The notes below the pieces were generated by a model, which was not told where the DNA came from, ran no database searches, and worked only from the letters and a program-made list of their open reading frames with translations. From the NCBI GenBank assembly GCA_016785225.1, contig JAFBJZ010000375.1, positions 1,477,001 to 1,541,000 on the forward strand: a stretch of 64,000 nucleotides of DNA, written 5' to 3'. The translations under genes and the position numbers were made by a program. This document shows positions 38,854-53,922 of this stretch, in pieces. The stretch's first letter is position 1. The number at the start of each line of letters is the position of its first letter. The DNA is from Psettodes erumei. Its lineage: Eukaryota > Chordata > Actinopteri > Pleuronectiformes > Psettodidae.

Positions 38854-41737
38854 CAGGTGCCACAAATGTATCGTGCTTGCATTTCATACAGACAGCACTT
38901 GTTTTTCTGTTGCTCTCTCTGTCCAACGCACAACAAATCCAAGCTGCAGGATATTTATACATCAGATTAAAGTGTCTAATCTCTGATGCAGCCAGCCTAT
39001 AACAGACCATGAGACAACTGGTATCATCAGTTAACACGCAGATCTGTAGCTCACCTAAATGCCTGAAAGAAGCTGTTTAAAAAATCAAATCTGTCTCTGG
39101 ATTAACTTTTGTCAGCTGCAACATTCTGAAGTTATATTGTGTAATTATCTGTTAAACTGAAAGGTATGCACATCTAAGGAAACTATTTAGCATATGCTGC
39201 TGAATTTGAGGCAATACCATATGATAGCAGTACTCCGATACTTCATTCTTTATGATACACAGCGCTGTGGACACATTTAAATCAGCACTCACAGTACTCA
39301 AGAGCTCAGGGTTCATTTCATTAAATTCATGAGTGTGCGATTAGGCATTTGATGCATGACTGTATTTGAATATTTCAGTCAATATATAGTAAGTGTGACA
39401 CTTGTTCAGTGATGCACTGGAAAAAGCAAACACTGAGTATAGGATTGTCACAGCCCTGGCTGTGACCCTCAGTGTTCCCTTGTGTTTCCTGTGTGTTCTG
39501 TGTCTCTGGTCTCCTCCCCGTTGTCTCTCTGTGTTTTACCTTTGGCAGGGGCGGGGCACAGCGATGGCTCTGACACACCTGTTCCACATTTCACCTCATT
39601 ACCTGCAGTATAAAGACTCAGCTCTTCTTCCACTCAATCTCAAATAGTTCTTTCTGTCTGATGCTTTTAGCAGTTCCTCCAGATTTTCTTCTGGAATGTT
39701 TGCTTCCTGAGACTTTTTTTTTTCCTCTTTTGAACGGTTATTTGTGACCCAAGTCTGCTGTGTCTTCCACTGTGCCTGCTTCACCCGCCTGTCTGCCCCA
39801 ACCCAACATCTTTAAGTTAGTTGATTTATACAGTCAAAAACTCAAAGCAGCACATTTTAATTTCATGCTTAAAAGAACTAAATTATTGCTGTTGCCTAAT
39901 TTTTTGTCAATCAACTTTATCAAATTATTTCAGCACTAATACTGGAAATTCACAGATGTGGCCATCCTGCTCTTTCAACCATCTGCAAAACAATGTCTTG
40001 GAGCGATAAACCCAAACGTCCTTTCTCATCCATTCTGAAACCTTACAACTTAGAACCAGTGTGAAGTGCCACCACTGTACAAACACACTCTGACCCCACC
40101 GTGCTGCCACTCGACAGAACAATGCACTTCTGCAGAGTATGAGTAAAAAAAAACAAAAAAAACTACACGAACATACAAACACTTAAACGGAGCGGTGTGA
40201 TTGGTGGGACGGGGAAACAGGAGCAGGACAGGAAGGAAAGTGGAGCCATTGTTGAGTGACTGTATCGTCTCTCGCCGTGACAAGGTCACTACTGAACTCT
40301 AGGCACAAACACACACACAATCACCGACGCAATCACACATGTGCAAGGAGATCTCCCAAACTCACCCGCAGGGTCTGTAGGTGAACACGATGTAGCTTTC
40401 CTCGTCTGTCTTCTCAATGAAAGTTACGCACGTCTGTTTCTCCCAGTGACGCATGGCCTGTTTAAACATGGCCCTCTGACTACCTGAAACACACACAGTT
40501 CACATCCCAGTTCTACACAATCACAATCGGTGTGTGTTTCACTGCTGAGCAGCATGGGCAGCAGTCCAGTGGAGCTGCTTACCAGTGAAGTTTCCTCCTA
40601 TGACGTAGGGAATAACTCCTCCAGGCCATATCCTCTCAGCTCGGGATGTGGCTGCTCGAGAAATACGGCTCTTTGCGACGTTCCCGGGCCTCCCACCTTT
40701 CCCAGTTTGGCTCTTGGAACTGGTAGCTCCCTTGCTGACGTTCTTGGGAAGAAAGTCTAACAGAGTGGGGAAAGAGAAACTACAGTCAGAGCACCTGTCT
40801 TCAACCAGAATAAATTACTGGGCTATTATTATCAAGATCAGCTCATAAATTTGCTTCCACATTATTTGATTACAGCATTTCTTATTATATGTGACCTTTC
40901 AGAGTTTGTTCTCAGATCAGAGGGTAATGAAACTCTGGTGGTGTAGAGTATTTCATTTAAAGAAGTTCATAATCCGTATTGCATTAGTTGAGTTGTTCAG
41001 TGGGGTAGGGGTTGTATGGAGACTGGAATTAATCTTGAGTTGTCAGAGGTAAAAAAAAAACCCCGAAAAACAACGAGAAAAAAAACACTTGCAGTTTTGA
41101 GAAAACTGTTATAATAAAAAAACATCTTTCAGCTGGTGGCCTCCACTTGGGTCTGATTATGCTTCAGATGTGTCTGATTTTCTAATCATAGAAATTCAAA
41201 GACAAGCACGGGATGAGTGAAATGGACATTCTCCATTGAATTAAACCTAAAAGGATCAGTGGTTTGCAGGATTTAAGCTTTATTCACATTATAATAAAAA
41301 CAGGACTCTTGAGCTTTACTCTAGTTGAACTTAACTTTATGTTTTTACTTTGGTTTCAACAAAAAATGTTCTCCTCTCTTTTGCAGCTAAAAAGCACAAA
41401 GAGAAACAACTTTGTGAGCAGCACACCTGAGGCGCTGAAGAAATCTGCAGGCAACCATTCATGACCATTGATTTCATTGTCTACTGATAATCAATTAGTC
41501 AAAAGTCTTTCTTTCAAGTCACTGGACTGAAATGAGTGGAAACAGGATGCCATTGTGGTATGACTGGGAAATTGTATGCATTAATGTAAAACAGCATTTG
41601 TGGTTAATTGCTTTGGTAACACAAGTCAATCACAGTGATGATCAGGGTCCTTACCGAAGCCAAATCTGCGTATTCTCTCCAGGAGCAGGTATAACGAGTC
41701 TCTCTTCTTTGCCATTTCATGCTCCTCCAGGCCACCT

Positions 41738-41800
<63 letters not shown>

Positions 41801-44800
41801 CAACAGTGAAAACATAAACAATGCAACAACAAATGCTGATATCCTCTGGTGGCCTGTCAACTGCCTTAGTATTCAAATTGCGTTACTCTGCAGCTGATGG
41901 GCAATGATGGTGTTTCAGAGGAAACATGAGAGAGCATCACGTGATGATTGTACAGTGAGCCGTCGACCCACTCACCAGACGTGTGGCCCTGCCGGGAGTG
42001 TGAGTGCATGTGTGTGTGCTGTGTGAGGTCTATCGTCCTGTCGATCTGGAACATCCGCAGGTCCTCTTCGTCTAAAGCGATGTCGCCCCAGAATACAGCT
42101 GGAAATAAGAGAAAGCATCATGATTAGCAGAGTCACAAATGCCATCATCACCATCATCTGCCAAAATGGTGATATTTCAGAGTTTATACAGTGTGTGTCT
42201 TTATCCTTCGCAGTGAATTCATCACATTAACTGAGTTGTCTGGTTGTGGATTATCTGGGTTATAACATTACTGTCACAGAGTCATTGCGGTTAAACTCCC
42301 TCTAAATCATCCAAAACTCCACCCGTGGAAACTCATGTTTAATATCAACGAGACAGCCCAGAGAGCTCAGCACGGCTTTGCCCCCTCCCTCTCCTTCTCC
42401 CTCAGTCTCTAACCCAAACACACACACACACACACACACACAGTCACCGGCCCCCGGTGGTCTTACTATGGTCCGATATCAGGCCATGTGTAAGCCTTGT
42501 GGCGAGTGACACTCCCACCCCACCTCCTCCTCCCTCACTCCCTGCCTGCCTGTTCGTACCACTCCAGTCTCTCCCCCTCATCCTCTGATGCTTTCACTTT
42601 TCAGAAAGTTTTGGCAAAAGGTTTCCACAGAGTTACCAGTGCACTCTGACACGCTGGGTGCATTGAGATCGTAACTGTGCACTGTGGAGAAAGGCAAATG
42701 TTTTAACCTATGGTTAGTATAGGGGCCGCTTTTACTTTATTTCACTTAAATCAGCTAAACATACTATTTCACTGCTGAACGTCAGCATGTGTTGTAATGC
42801 ACCCTTAACTCCTATGTCCATGGATCTTGATCTTGTATGTACAGTAAGTAAATAGAACCTTAACAGAAAAGATCATGATTCTATATGAGCTGGACAAAAT
42901 GAAACTAAACTGATTAGGGCGACTGGTCACACAGAGCAGGAGCCAATCATCATCAAGGAATAGCAGCAGTCAGTGTGTGTCAGGGACCTCGATGTTTTCA
43001 ATTTCAGGTGGTGAAGTCTCGGTCCACAGACAAGCTGCATTGACAAATTTCCCTCTGGTTGTGGTGTTGCATATGAGGTCACATGGGCCAGCACAAAAGG
43101 CAGTGCTCATGATGGAACCCCTCTCTGAACCTTGGTCACAAATCTTTCCTTATCTACCTGGCTCTTCATCATCATCTTACTCAAAAAAACCCCAAACATT
43201 CTCATCCTTTGTTGACCCTAACGTGCCACAACACAAACACTATGCACACATAGAAATGGCAATGACACAGTCACACTCCCCTTCGCTTGCTCCCCCTCTC
43301 CCTCCATATCTGCACTATATCTCACAGCCACTAACAATGACCGAGGGAATGATAATCATCAGCAAATGATTAGCTGATTAGTTACTGCCCTCCACAGGGA
43401 CTCGAGACACCGATACATTAACAATGGCATGGGCGAAGCTTGTCACTTAGCTAATCAGGATTGCCACTTAAGGAAATGGGGGGTCAGAGTACCATTGTGC
43501 TCAGCTCTGTGGTATTGTTGCAGGGAGGAGCAAACCACAGTGACCACAGATGGTTTACAAATCATGACATCAGGTACAGACATAGGAGCATGTGCTGTTG
43601 TGGTATGACATTTGATAGAAATGAGGATATAAATATAGTATTACAGTTTACAGTTTATTTTAAGACAAATAAACACATCAAATCATATTTAGAACCTTGT
43701 ATTTTCTACTGGAAAAATGACTTGAACAATTAATTGATCGTGACGACATTCATTTTCTGTCATTTTTTAAATTGAGCTGATGCCATTTAAAAGAGCATTT
43801 TGTAATTATTGAATAATCATGCTGTATCAGCACAATGCAAATTGTGTTGTTCCATGTAAAAGATCGTTCTGCTGACACACTTTGACATATCATCAAGTAT
43901 AGTTATACAGGTACAGTCGTAGAGGTGTTTTGATTATCAACCCATCAACCCATGGGACAACCCATTAGCATTCTGCATTCTCATTTGCCATTGTTTGCAG
44001 TTGTAAAACAGTTTACACAACAATTTAATGTGCAGATACAACAACCTTTCCAGTAAAATCAAATGTGTGCACCTTTTGAGCTTTTTGTTTTGCATACAAC
44101 ATTTGAAAAAAAGCTGCATTTAGCGAGATGCTGGCTTGACATGTACGTAAGAGGTTTATTTGATCCTGATGTGGTTTATGTGGGTGTGACTTGTGCTATT
44201 AAAAGAACAAAAATAACACAATTACGCCAGCAATAGGACTAAGATGTGGTCTGAACAAGCGCTGGAACAAATGTTATTTCTGACACCACAACACAGTTTC
44301 TACAGACACACCCTCTTCAGTTAAGCAGTGGCACAGGGAGCCACAAAAACTCACGCCTTAGGAGACTGCCACTTCAACACCAAAGGTCACTGTCTTTGTG
44401 AATTCTCATATAAACATAGACCATATCACATTGCACCTGCATTTGAAATGATATTCCCTCAGCTTTCGTTTCTATTTGCGGGACACTGTAGTCTAGTAGT
44501 TTCCAATATTTCAGGACAACAGGAGAAACTACAAGGACTGAAAGTTTTCTGGGGAAGAGGAGCTGACACAAGCACAAATACCAAGCGAAAACAGGAGCGA
44601 GAGTACGATGAGAGTAAGTTTGGCCCATTGATTGTCGGGGTCTCGTTAATCCATAGAGATACCATAAATAGCCCAAAGTCAAGCCAGTGGGTGAGGAGGG
44701 GTGAGGACAGTGAGGCAGGGAGATGCAGGAGAAAAATATTGATCCAAAAACCCCAGGATGTCCCAGGAGACCTACATCATGCTGACCAGGGCCTTACTGT

Positions 44801-46995
44801 ATGCCCTTCAGCGGGGGCACTGCAGCAACACACACACACACACACAGAGGAGTAATGCACCATACACAAATTAAGAGGCCCCCTTCTTTCACATGCACCC
44901 AACACCTCCCACCATGGTGGCTGTACGGAGAGCGAGCAGGCGACTCTTCATCTCATCAAGTGCTCGGGCAGACAGAACCGAGTTCACTCTGACACCAGGT
45001 TACAAATGTCAGCCACTCGTACAACAGCGTAATACAACTAAGTATATATGTATTTTTTTACATATAGTAATGTGACATTTTTATATTGAATGCCAAAATA
45101 GTTTTGCTTAAACATGAGCAGTATTTATTTTGATCACTTTAAAAGAACAACCATTGTGTATCATTTTATGACACTATAACATCTTTTGATGCCAGAAGTC
45201 AAAAAGAATGTCAATCTCTGTGACAAAGTATGCAATGGATTCTTTTTTTTTTTGCAGGTACACATGTAAATGTCTGTACAAAACAAACTACTCTTTATTT
45301 TACTTACACACTTGCATTCAATGACTTTTGTGTTCCTTTTGACATTACAGTACAGTACAGTACATAGTTATGCACTGTTGGGTTATGCACTCATGCTGTA
45401 ATCACTGGGGGTGTCTAACATCTAACACACACACACACACACACACACTAAGCTCCTCATTAAGAAAATATAAGGTCACACTGTAGGTGGGCTAAGATTT
45501 TGTGTGTGTGTGTGTGAGTGAGCGTGAGCATGAGCTGATCCCCTCTTGCGATATTGTTATAGTCTATATAACTGTGATTGTGAAAGCACTGTAGTATTAA
45601 AAAGGGATTATCTTGGCCCTGTTGGAAGATTTTCTCCAAAAGTAATCACTGTGCAAGCTGTTTGATCCACCTTGATGCTTTGTGAGCAGGTGCTGCAGTT
45701 CAAACTCGCAGTACGCACGGTGCACAAAACAGGGTATCAAGAACACAAGCCCAGGAACTGTACAACACGTCAGTGCATGCGGCATACGACATCATTTACA
45801 TCAAACACATGCTTTGTTTACCTTAACTTCCTGGCTTTTATAATGGATTCTCATAGTGGCGAGTTAGTATCACAATGTCCATGGAAACTTGCCAAACTTT
45901 CCTACCCTGCAGCAAACAGGCATATGGTTTCTATAACGTGGCGAACTACACCACTGCAGTCTCAGTCCTAATGTACCATCCTGTAAAGCTCGCACATATA
46001 GTCCTGTCACCACTCGTCCATGGGTCAGAACAACTCTATCCCAGCTCACACTTTGGCCTCCTCCTAATCCTAATCCATAAGCGTGGCACAACATACACAT
46101 ACCAGTACACGCAGGACCAATATGGTTGTGGGTCGTATAGGATGGGAGACGTTTGCAGTGTATTGTCATGTTTCTGAAACATACTGAGCATCATGAGATC
46201 ATGGGTACAAAGCTTGGTATAAAGGTGAATGTTGATTGCTGATCCAAAATCCACTCTCCTGTATGAGAGTCAGATGTGCTACGCACTCGTTCACCACAGC
46301 TATCCTCCAAAAAGAGACAAGGACTCCATGCTTTGGCATGTTGAAACTGGACGTGCAGAGTGAGGTGTAGTAATTCAAAGGGAGATGAATGATGCCATAT
46401 GAGTGGTTCTATGCATGTTTTATTAATACTGGAATCCAAAGTAATTGCTGTGAAACCAGCATGTCCCAATTGTGTCCACTTTAATCACTTTAAGCAGTAC
46501 TTTTAACTGAGATTAATGTTCATCGTTTCTTTGTAAAGGTGTTGGAATGTGAAGAGATGCTAGAGTCAGTAATGTCAACAGTCAGAAATGTTTTTTAGAG
46601 GAAAAAAACCCTAAAAAATGTAGTCGAGTCCAAGTTCAAATCATCAAGTCCCCACCCTCCTGCAAGTATGTGTGTAAAAGAGCCAGAAAGAGGAGATAAT
46701 CTCAGTTTCTGTGACATGAGATGAAATCAATCCAAAGGAAGAAAGCAGTGTTTATGTGTGAGTGTTTGTAAGACTGAAGATGAAAAAGGAATTGAAACCA
46801 TGCTACTTATAAACGTTTACAAATCACCAGTAACACAAACAGGCTTAGCTTTGTTGTAGTACACAAACCGTGAAACCCACTAACTCACACACACTAATCA
46901 TACGTTTATCACTGGCTTAAACACACTCGCAGACGCCGACCAAGACCCAGTTAGACACCTCTACACTGATACATCACAGTGTTTACCTCCGGCAT

Positions 46996-47035
<40 letters not shown>

Positions 47036-48874
47036 ATCTGTCTGTCTGCAGACTAACTGAGGTTTCTTCATCCATGAACACAAATAAAAACAGATGGTAG
47101 AGCACTCAGGCGAACCATTGTACATCCAAAACAACCCAGAAATAAAGCCCAGACTGATCCTAAACAAATCCAATAAACATTCAGACTGTCATCTGTTACC
47201 AGGTAGAATTATCCATCTTTCTAATTTCTCAAACATAAATCAATCAAAAATAAGATTTGTCTTGACCAAAAACACAAGAAAAGAAATGTACTTGAGGTGA
47301 AAAGTACCAAAACATTACACAGAAGAGGAAACAGAGCTGAAAAGACTTGCGGGGAAAAAATCACCTAAATTAAAGGTAAAAAGAGTTCAAAGTAGTCATT
47401 GGGTTGCTTTGTAGAAACAAGACAGTCCATGTGTTTGTTGCACTGTAACTGAAATAAAATGACGATAATTATAATATTCAGGCCAAAGTAAAAGGAACAT
47501 CTGCGACTTCAAAAGAAACGCACACTTACTGTAAATTGTGCTGAACTGAAGGGGACAGCAGGCAAAGAAATGCTCGGTATGAGACTGTAACATAATATCA
47601 TTGGACACACAGCACTGGTGTAACCTCCTAATCACATTACTGTGACACTGAGATTCTTCTCCCGCAGGTCATGGGTTTGGCCAGACATTGTGACGGGAGG
47701 CGATCATGTCTCGATTGACCATCAGGGTGTCCTGACCCAGCAGCGGCCCGACACGTCAACAGGCTCGAACGTGCACAGAGATCAAATTAAAGTTGTGTAA
47801 GAGAGTTATTCTTCTGCTCTGTAAGTCGTCCAGTTGGTACATCACTGCATGTCTTCACTCATTACAGGATTTCGATTTTTTAAGTATCGAGAACACTTAA
47901 TAAAAGAAAAACGGCTACACACAGATCCAACACGCAGCTGTCAAGAACCAAGAGATACGGCTGTCGGGAGCCAACAGCTGGAAATTTGTTGACTTACTGA
48001 GTTCCAGGCATTTCTTTCCTGGATGCCAGTTGATTTTACCAAATAGTATAAAGAGATAAAGAGATTCCTAAAGCAAAAAGTCAGAGGTTCAGCAGTGACT
48101 GTGTAAGTTTATCTGTAAACTGTAATGCCTCCAAATATTATGGCATTATTACCAATGTAACATAATCTGGCTAATGTTGCTGCTAACAGTACCGAGGTGA
48201 TAGGAGTAAAGTGGGGATCTTTGTTTCAAATGAGTGTTTCAACTGTTATAAAAGAAGCCATTGTTTGGTTATTGAGCATCAGATGACCATTTATTTTACA
48301 CCATCTAAGGTAACTGATTTCCACAATACTTGGAATAACTTAGAGTCTGATGGTGAGGAGAAGGTGGCTTTTCCTCAACCAATAATGGGTGTACACGAAT
48401 GAGTCTTGCTGCTATAAATACTATCAGGAAAAGCTAGGTGACATAAAAGCACCCAGATATTTAATAATTGAGCAACGCGTGGCAGGTGGGCGGAGTGACG
48501 GCGATGCTGACTCATGGCTTCTGCAGCTCCGGAACAATGACAGTCGCTCCAAAACAGTCGGCTCTCGGCACGGCTGCAGAGTTTGTGCTGAGGCGGGAAT
48601 CCTGAGGAAGACTTCGGAAGCTCAGTGGCAGGAGCACTCTGCTCGGGAAAATCCTGTTTAATATAATATGAGTGTGACCGCTCGCGCTCTCATTAACACA
48701 CACATACACACACAAGGCAGCCACAGTGTCTAACACACATACATACACACATTGCTCTAGTTTCCTTCCTACTGAGGAGAGGGGGAAGGGGTGAACAGTA
48801 GCTGCAGCTCACTGTCACGACATGGTGGGCTCTCTTGACTGAAAAGCCCAAAGCAGTGTACATGAGTATAAGCA

Positions 48875-48907
<33 letters not shown>

Positions 48908-51900
48908 TCACACGCCTGTTTAAGATACACTTGGTCCTAGAATACTACAGTGTTACTTCTCTCGAAAACAGCTGTGTGACCACCTGACTGTGACAAGTGT
49001 GACACCTGAATCCAGAAAAGACCAAAATACTGGTTGCATTTTATTACTTCAGCTTTAGCTTTTTATACAGTTTATTACATATAAATGCGTGTTTTCACTT
49101 TTGAGTTTCTCTGATTTTCAAATGCAATGTAAATTTTGTAGTCCATAAGAACTGCATGCAAAGTAAATGAAGTTGTGTTCACATGACGTGCGCAGATTCG
49201 CTCTCGACGGCACTAACTGAGGCAAAGATGAGTGAGCTGACAATGAGTAAACTTTAGAGAAAAGAATGACTCCACATAATCATTAAGCCCAGACAAGAGA
49301 GAGAAGTGGAGAAAATCTGAGCTATAACATAAGAAGCTCTGTTGCCACCTCTGTGGCAAGTAAACACGCACTGCAAAAACACCCAAGAAGACAAATTTGC
49401 AAAAATAAATTGATGAAATGTTTGCTTTGTCTTAAATCTGCACCTTTTAAACAGCCTGTACACATCAAATGTGGCCACTGTTGTAGATTTATTGAAATGT
49501 TGAAAGAAACTGCAGTTATCATTCAAACAACCATAGGCATACAGTAAATTTATCCTCCCGACTGGGAAGAAAAAGAAGCTAACATTGAAGTTAGCACTGC
49601 TGGCTGTGGTTGTCTGGTGGTTTTCTTGCTGTCAAAATCCAGCAACTCTCTACTCTTCAATGTAAGGCATGCATTTTAAAATACACCCCTGTCAATTTAC
49701 TACCTATGCACATATACTGAGTCACCGATTGGGACACTTAGCCTCCATCTGGTATAAATGCTAGTCACAATAAAATTGTAAGAACGTCTGTCCCTACTCT
49801 CCACTTGGATTTAGCAGCTGAATTTTATCTGCACATCACATCAGAATGAGCTTCAGCCAACACGAACCTCTTCATGTGGGCAGCAGGGTGGAGATCGCCC
49901 CTCAAGTGGGAGGTCCTGGTTCAAGCTTCACACGGAAACTGTGATGTCATGTTACTTAAGTGCTCATGAACTTGACATTAAATCACTTTTAACTCTTTAC
50001 CTGACTCTGCCCTCCAGACTGGGTGGAACTTTATTACAGTCGCGCTGCATCATTGCGGTTGCTTCTAAAGGAAAACTCCCAGGCAATACACAATGAACAG
50101 AACAAACCATTCATCCATCCATCCATGCAGGGCCACTGGGGGGCTGGAACCTCCCCCAACTGACATTGGGTGAAAGGCAGTGTACACCCTGGACAGGTCT
50201 CAAGTCAGGACCAACAATTATTTACACCAACTGGCAATTTAGAGTCACCAATTCACCTAACATAGGTCTAACCTCTGTTTACCTCAATTATCAGTCAATT
50301 AATAAAAAAGTAAGTATAAGTATGGTTGAATAGTTAGAACCATTGCATTAAAAATTGTATTGTTTGAGGGCAGTGGGGGGCTTCATTGAATTGGATGGGA
50401 ATGCTGCACGTTGACAGAGGTACATGCTCTAATGCGTCTAGTTCTAAACTTTATTTGAAATCATAAGCACTCAGACGCAAATTGCCAAAACTGAAAAAAC
50501 GTTATCGTAAATCCTGGGCTGTAACATCTCAGCCCAGAGACGTGCATCCATGAGAAAAGGGGCATTATGTATTGTGCATGCTGTTTCTACACATTCCTAT
50601 GATACACCACTATTGTATTTGAAGAGGAGAACAAGCAGTCGGTCTCCTGGGTCACTCCTGAAGAAACGACCTCACAGCTTCATTCGGACACTGAGGTTTG
50701 TTTAGCTTTCGCTCCATGTGTGAGCATTTTATGAGAACAGTGATTTGGAAGGAAGCATGAATGACTCTTGAGTGAGCGTAAGAGCCTGTGCGCGTCTGTG
50801 AGAGTGTGTGTGTGTGCGCGCGCGTGTGTCATCTCCAGCTGAGTAGCAGGATGCAGACAACCAGGAAGAGATAAGCGCGGGTGAATGGAGGGAGCCCTGC
50901 GTGTGTGTGTATCAAATGTGTGCCTGTGTGTGTTCGCGTAGGGAAATCACTTCACAAAGGCCTGGAAGTGTGTGTGTTCTCCTGTCTACCAGTGCGGGAC
51001 TCAGAGGAGATAAGCAGCCAGCCAAATATTCCCCTTGTGTTTTCCCAGCAAAAACAGGAGGCGGAATACCAACCACTCAGACTGATGCCACAGGGTCAGG
51101 CCTGGAATGAGCCGCGCTTCCACTTCTTACAAGCTACACACACACTCACACAAAGACACAACCATCAACTCTACACACACTGGCAATAAAATCAGCGGAT
51201 GATAAGGGTGCAAGTAATAATTATTTTCATTACTGGTTAATCTGTTCAGAAAATAGTGAAAATGGTCGCTGTGTGTGTGCATTTCAAACGTTATTTTTTT
51301 TGTATTTTGTATACAATTATTTATTGGTGTCCAGGTGAACTGTTCTGGTTGGGGTGAACTGCATGCATAAACTGTGAACACAATCGTAGAAAAAAATGAA
51401 GGAATGATCATAAAGAAAAATAAATACCCATTACATGTCCACAGAGCCCTTCATTTGCTTGTATTGTGTCTACCTGTATTCAATTTGCAGTTGTATAAAA
51501 TAGAGCAAGCAGCAAATCCTCACATGAAAGCTGCTATCAGTAAATTTTTGCTTGATATCTTGGAAGCAATCAATTGCTGACGTCACTATTGACTAATTTT
51601 CTCTTTCAAATTCAAGAATGGATTTAACAATAAAATCTGTTGCATAGAAATTGAGAAAATTCAATCTGCAGATAAAGCGCCTGTGGTTTTGGCCATGGAA
51701 GGACGCCAACAGACACACATTTGATCCAGGCAGCGTGAAATGCCATGAAGACATTTCAACTTGATTTCAAAATGTTTGGCCTGAACAGAAACTTTTGTGG
51801 CTCTCCCTGGCTGTATGACCCCATTTGTGAACAGAGACGGAATCAAAACAGAAAGTGTTGGAGTGACAGCTTTGAAATGTGCCGAGTGCACACATGCGCA

Positions 51901-53887
51901 TGTTGTTTGGTACAGTGGCCATAGCAAATGTCTGTAGATTTAGTTGATGTGCATAACGCCATATATGCTGCAGGTTCTTCCTAAAGAACTCATTAACCCA
52001 ACAACATTTTCCCACTGGTGTTGTGGAGGGTCAAGCTGCTGTTTGGCAAACATCAGGCATGCAGAGATGTTAGAGCAGCTGCTTGCACCATTATCTGTGT
52101 ATGGAAGACTAATAAACAGAGATGTTAAGCAGCAGTTATTCATGAAGCCTTTAGCTGTTACTCTGGGATCTTTATTTTCTCCCTTGTGCCTTTGGCACAG
52201 TCTTAACCAGGTGCCCATTTATAGGGAGAGTATAGCCACAGAAGTAAATCATGTGTAGACAGTTTGTTTGACTACAGACCAGTCCACATCTAAACTCATA
52301 GATGTCTTTGTAACCCTTTATGCTTTATGTAAATGAGCACTTCTTGATCGTAGGTTTTCTGAGGAATCTCGTTTTTGTGAGGCATGGTTCATGGTGCATC
52401 AGCAGATGCTTCTTGTGAAAAGCAAACTTAAGATGTTTGAGTGTTTCTTGTGAATCAAAGCAGTGTAGTAACACACACCTCCGACGTTTCGTTGGTTGCA
52501 TTCCAGGTTTGCCAACTCTTGTCTCCCGCTAGCTTTTGTTGACGCCGTTAGCCTCAGGGTTCACATACTTTTTCAGGCCTGCACTGTGACTGTTTGAATG
52601 ATGTATTCAGTATAGTCAGGGACAACAATGATTTGTGCATTTTGGGGTGCGTTAGGTTGTGTTTGGTCATAACTGTACTTTATTTTAAGATAGATTTATA
52701 CATAGTGCTGTTAATTCTAAAGGAGCAGCTTACTTTAACTGCATCCCTTATGTGCACTGATATTTCCAGCAAATAAAATCATTGCCTGTGTTTTCTCACT
52801 CCATTACTTTAACCTACAAGAGCTGCTCAGTGACTCAAATATATGTAGACTGACTGTCTCCCTGTAACCTGCCGGGCTCCCATCCAAACGTACACAAACG
52901 GTGAGTTCTTAGCATAACTAAAAGCCACAGAGTCATGGGAATGCAGTATCAACATAAAAATCACCCACACAGAGATCAGTGTAACATGCACATGAACACA
53001 CATAAACACACACACACACTGGCCAGTGTCTACAGTTGTGTGTTTGGTATGAGAAGAATGTGTGTTGATCAGTGTGTGGACGCTCAGTGCTCTGGGTGGA
53101 GCTCTTATCGGTCCAACGTGTCATCACAGACAACATTAAGTGCCATTAAAACACACATGGACATACACTTACACAAACACGCACGCACACAGACACGCCA
53201 AGTCAAACCGGGCGTAACCAAAACAAGAATTCAGACTTAAGAAGAAGATGCGTACTGGTCTTACAACTCCACAGTATTTCTCTTGAAACACTCTTGCACA
53301 CAGCAGGCAAAGTGGCAGAAATATATGAAGAAAAGTGGGTTTAAAGGGAGAGGAGAGGATACCTCCACCTAACATGTGATGTAAGCACGGCAGTGTCAAA
53401 AGTGATGCATTGAGAGGTTTAGTATATTTCATTAAATGAAAAACAATTCTTAAAAGATGCTTAAGTACTTATTCTAGATATTGGGGTGGAAAAACTGCTG
53501 TTGTGATTCACTGTATATGTATAAAAGAAGTAAAAAAGGGGGATTTCTTTGATAGAAGGACTGTGTAAAATTTTTTGTGAATCTCCAGGCTTTGTGTTGA
53601 AACCATGAGTTCATATGGGTGGAGCGTACAAAGACACTATGACACAAACACCTATAAAAGATCTATGATACACTGAGGGATAAACTCTTCCATTCTTGAT
53701 GTATATATGGCACCTGAAATCATTGTGGGCAGTTTGTTTGACACAGTGGACAAATTATAATGTAACCGCATGGACATATATACACAAAGACACATCTGTA
53801 CATGTGAGTCTTATGAGACCAAACTGCACCCAGTCTGTCATTAAGTGTCCTACAAAAAAATAATCAGTGCACGTGTCAGAGAGAAAG

Positions 53888-53922
<35 letters not shown>

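Noticed and set aside
44328..44855. 175-codon plus-strand reading frame
   Set aside because: The longest frame in the window, but it lies within tll1 intron 1, has no known motif or splice-site context, and ends in a CA-repeat-coded HTHTHT tail.
46060..46180. Possible 5S-like fragment (GGGTCGTATAGGATGGGAGACG)
   Set aside because: A faint resemblance to the 3' part of 5S rRNA, but too short and without the internal promoter boxes.
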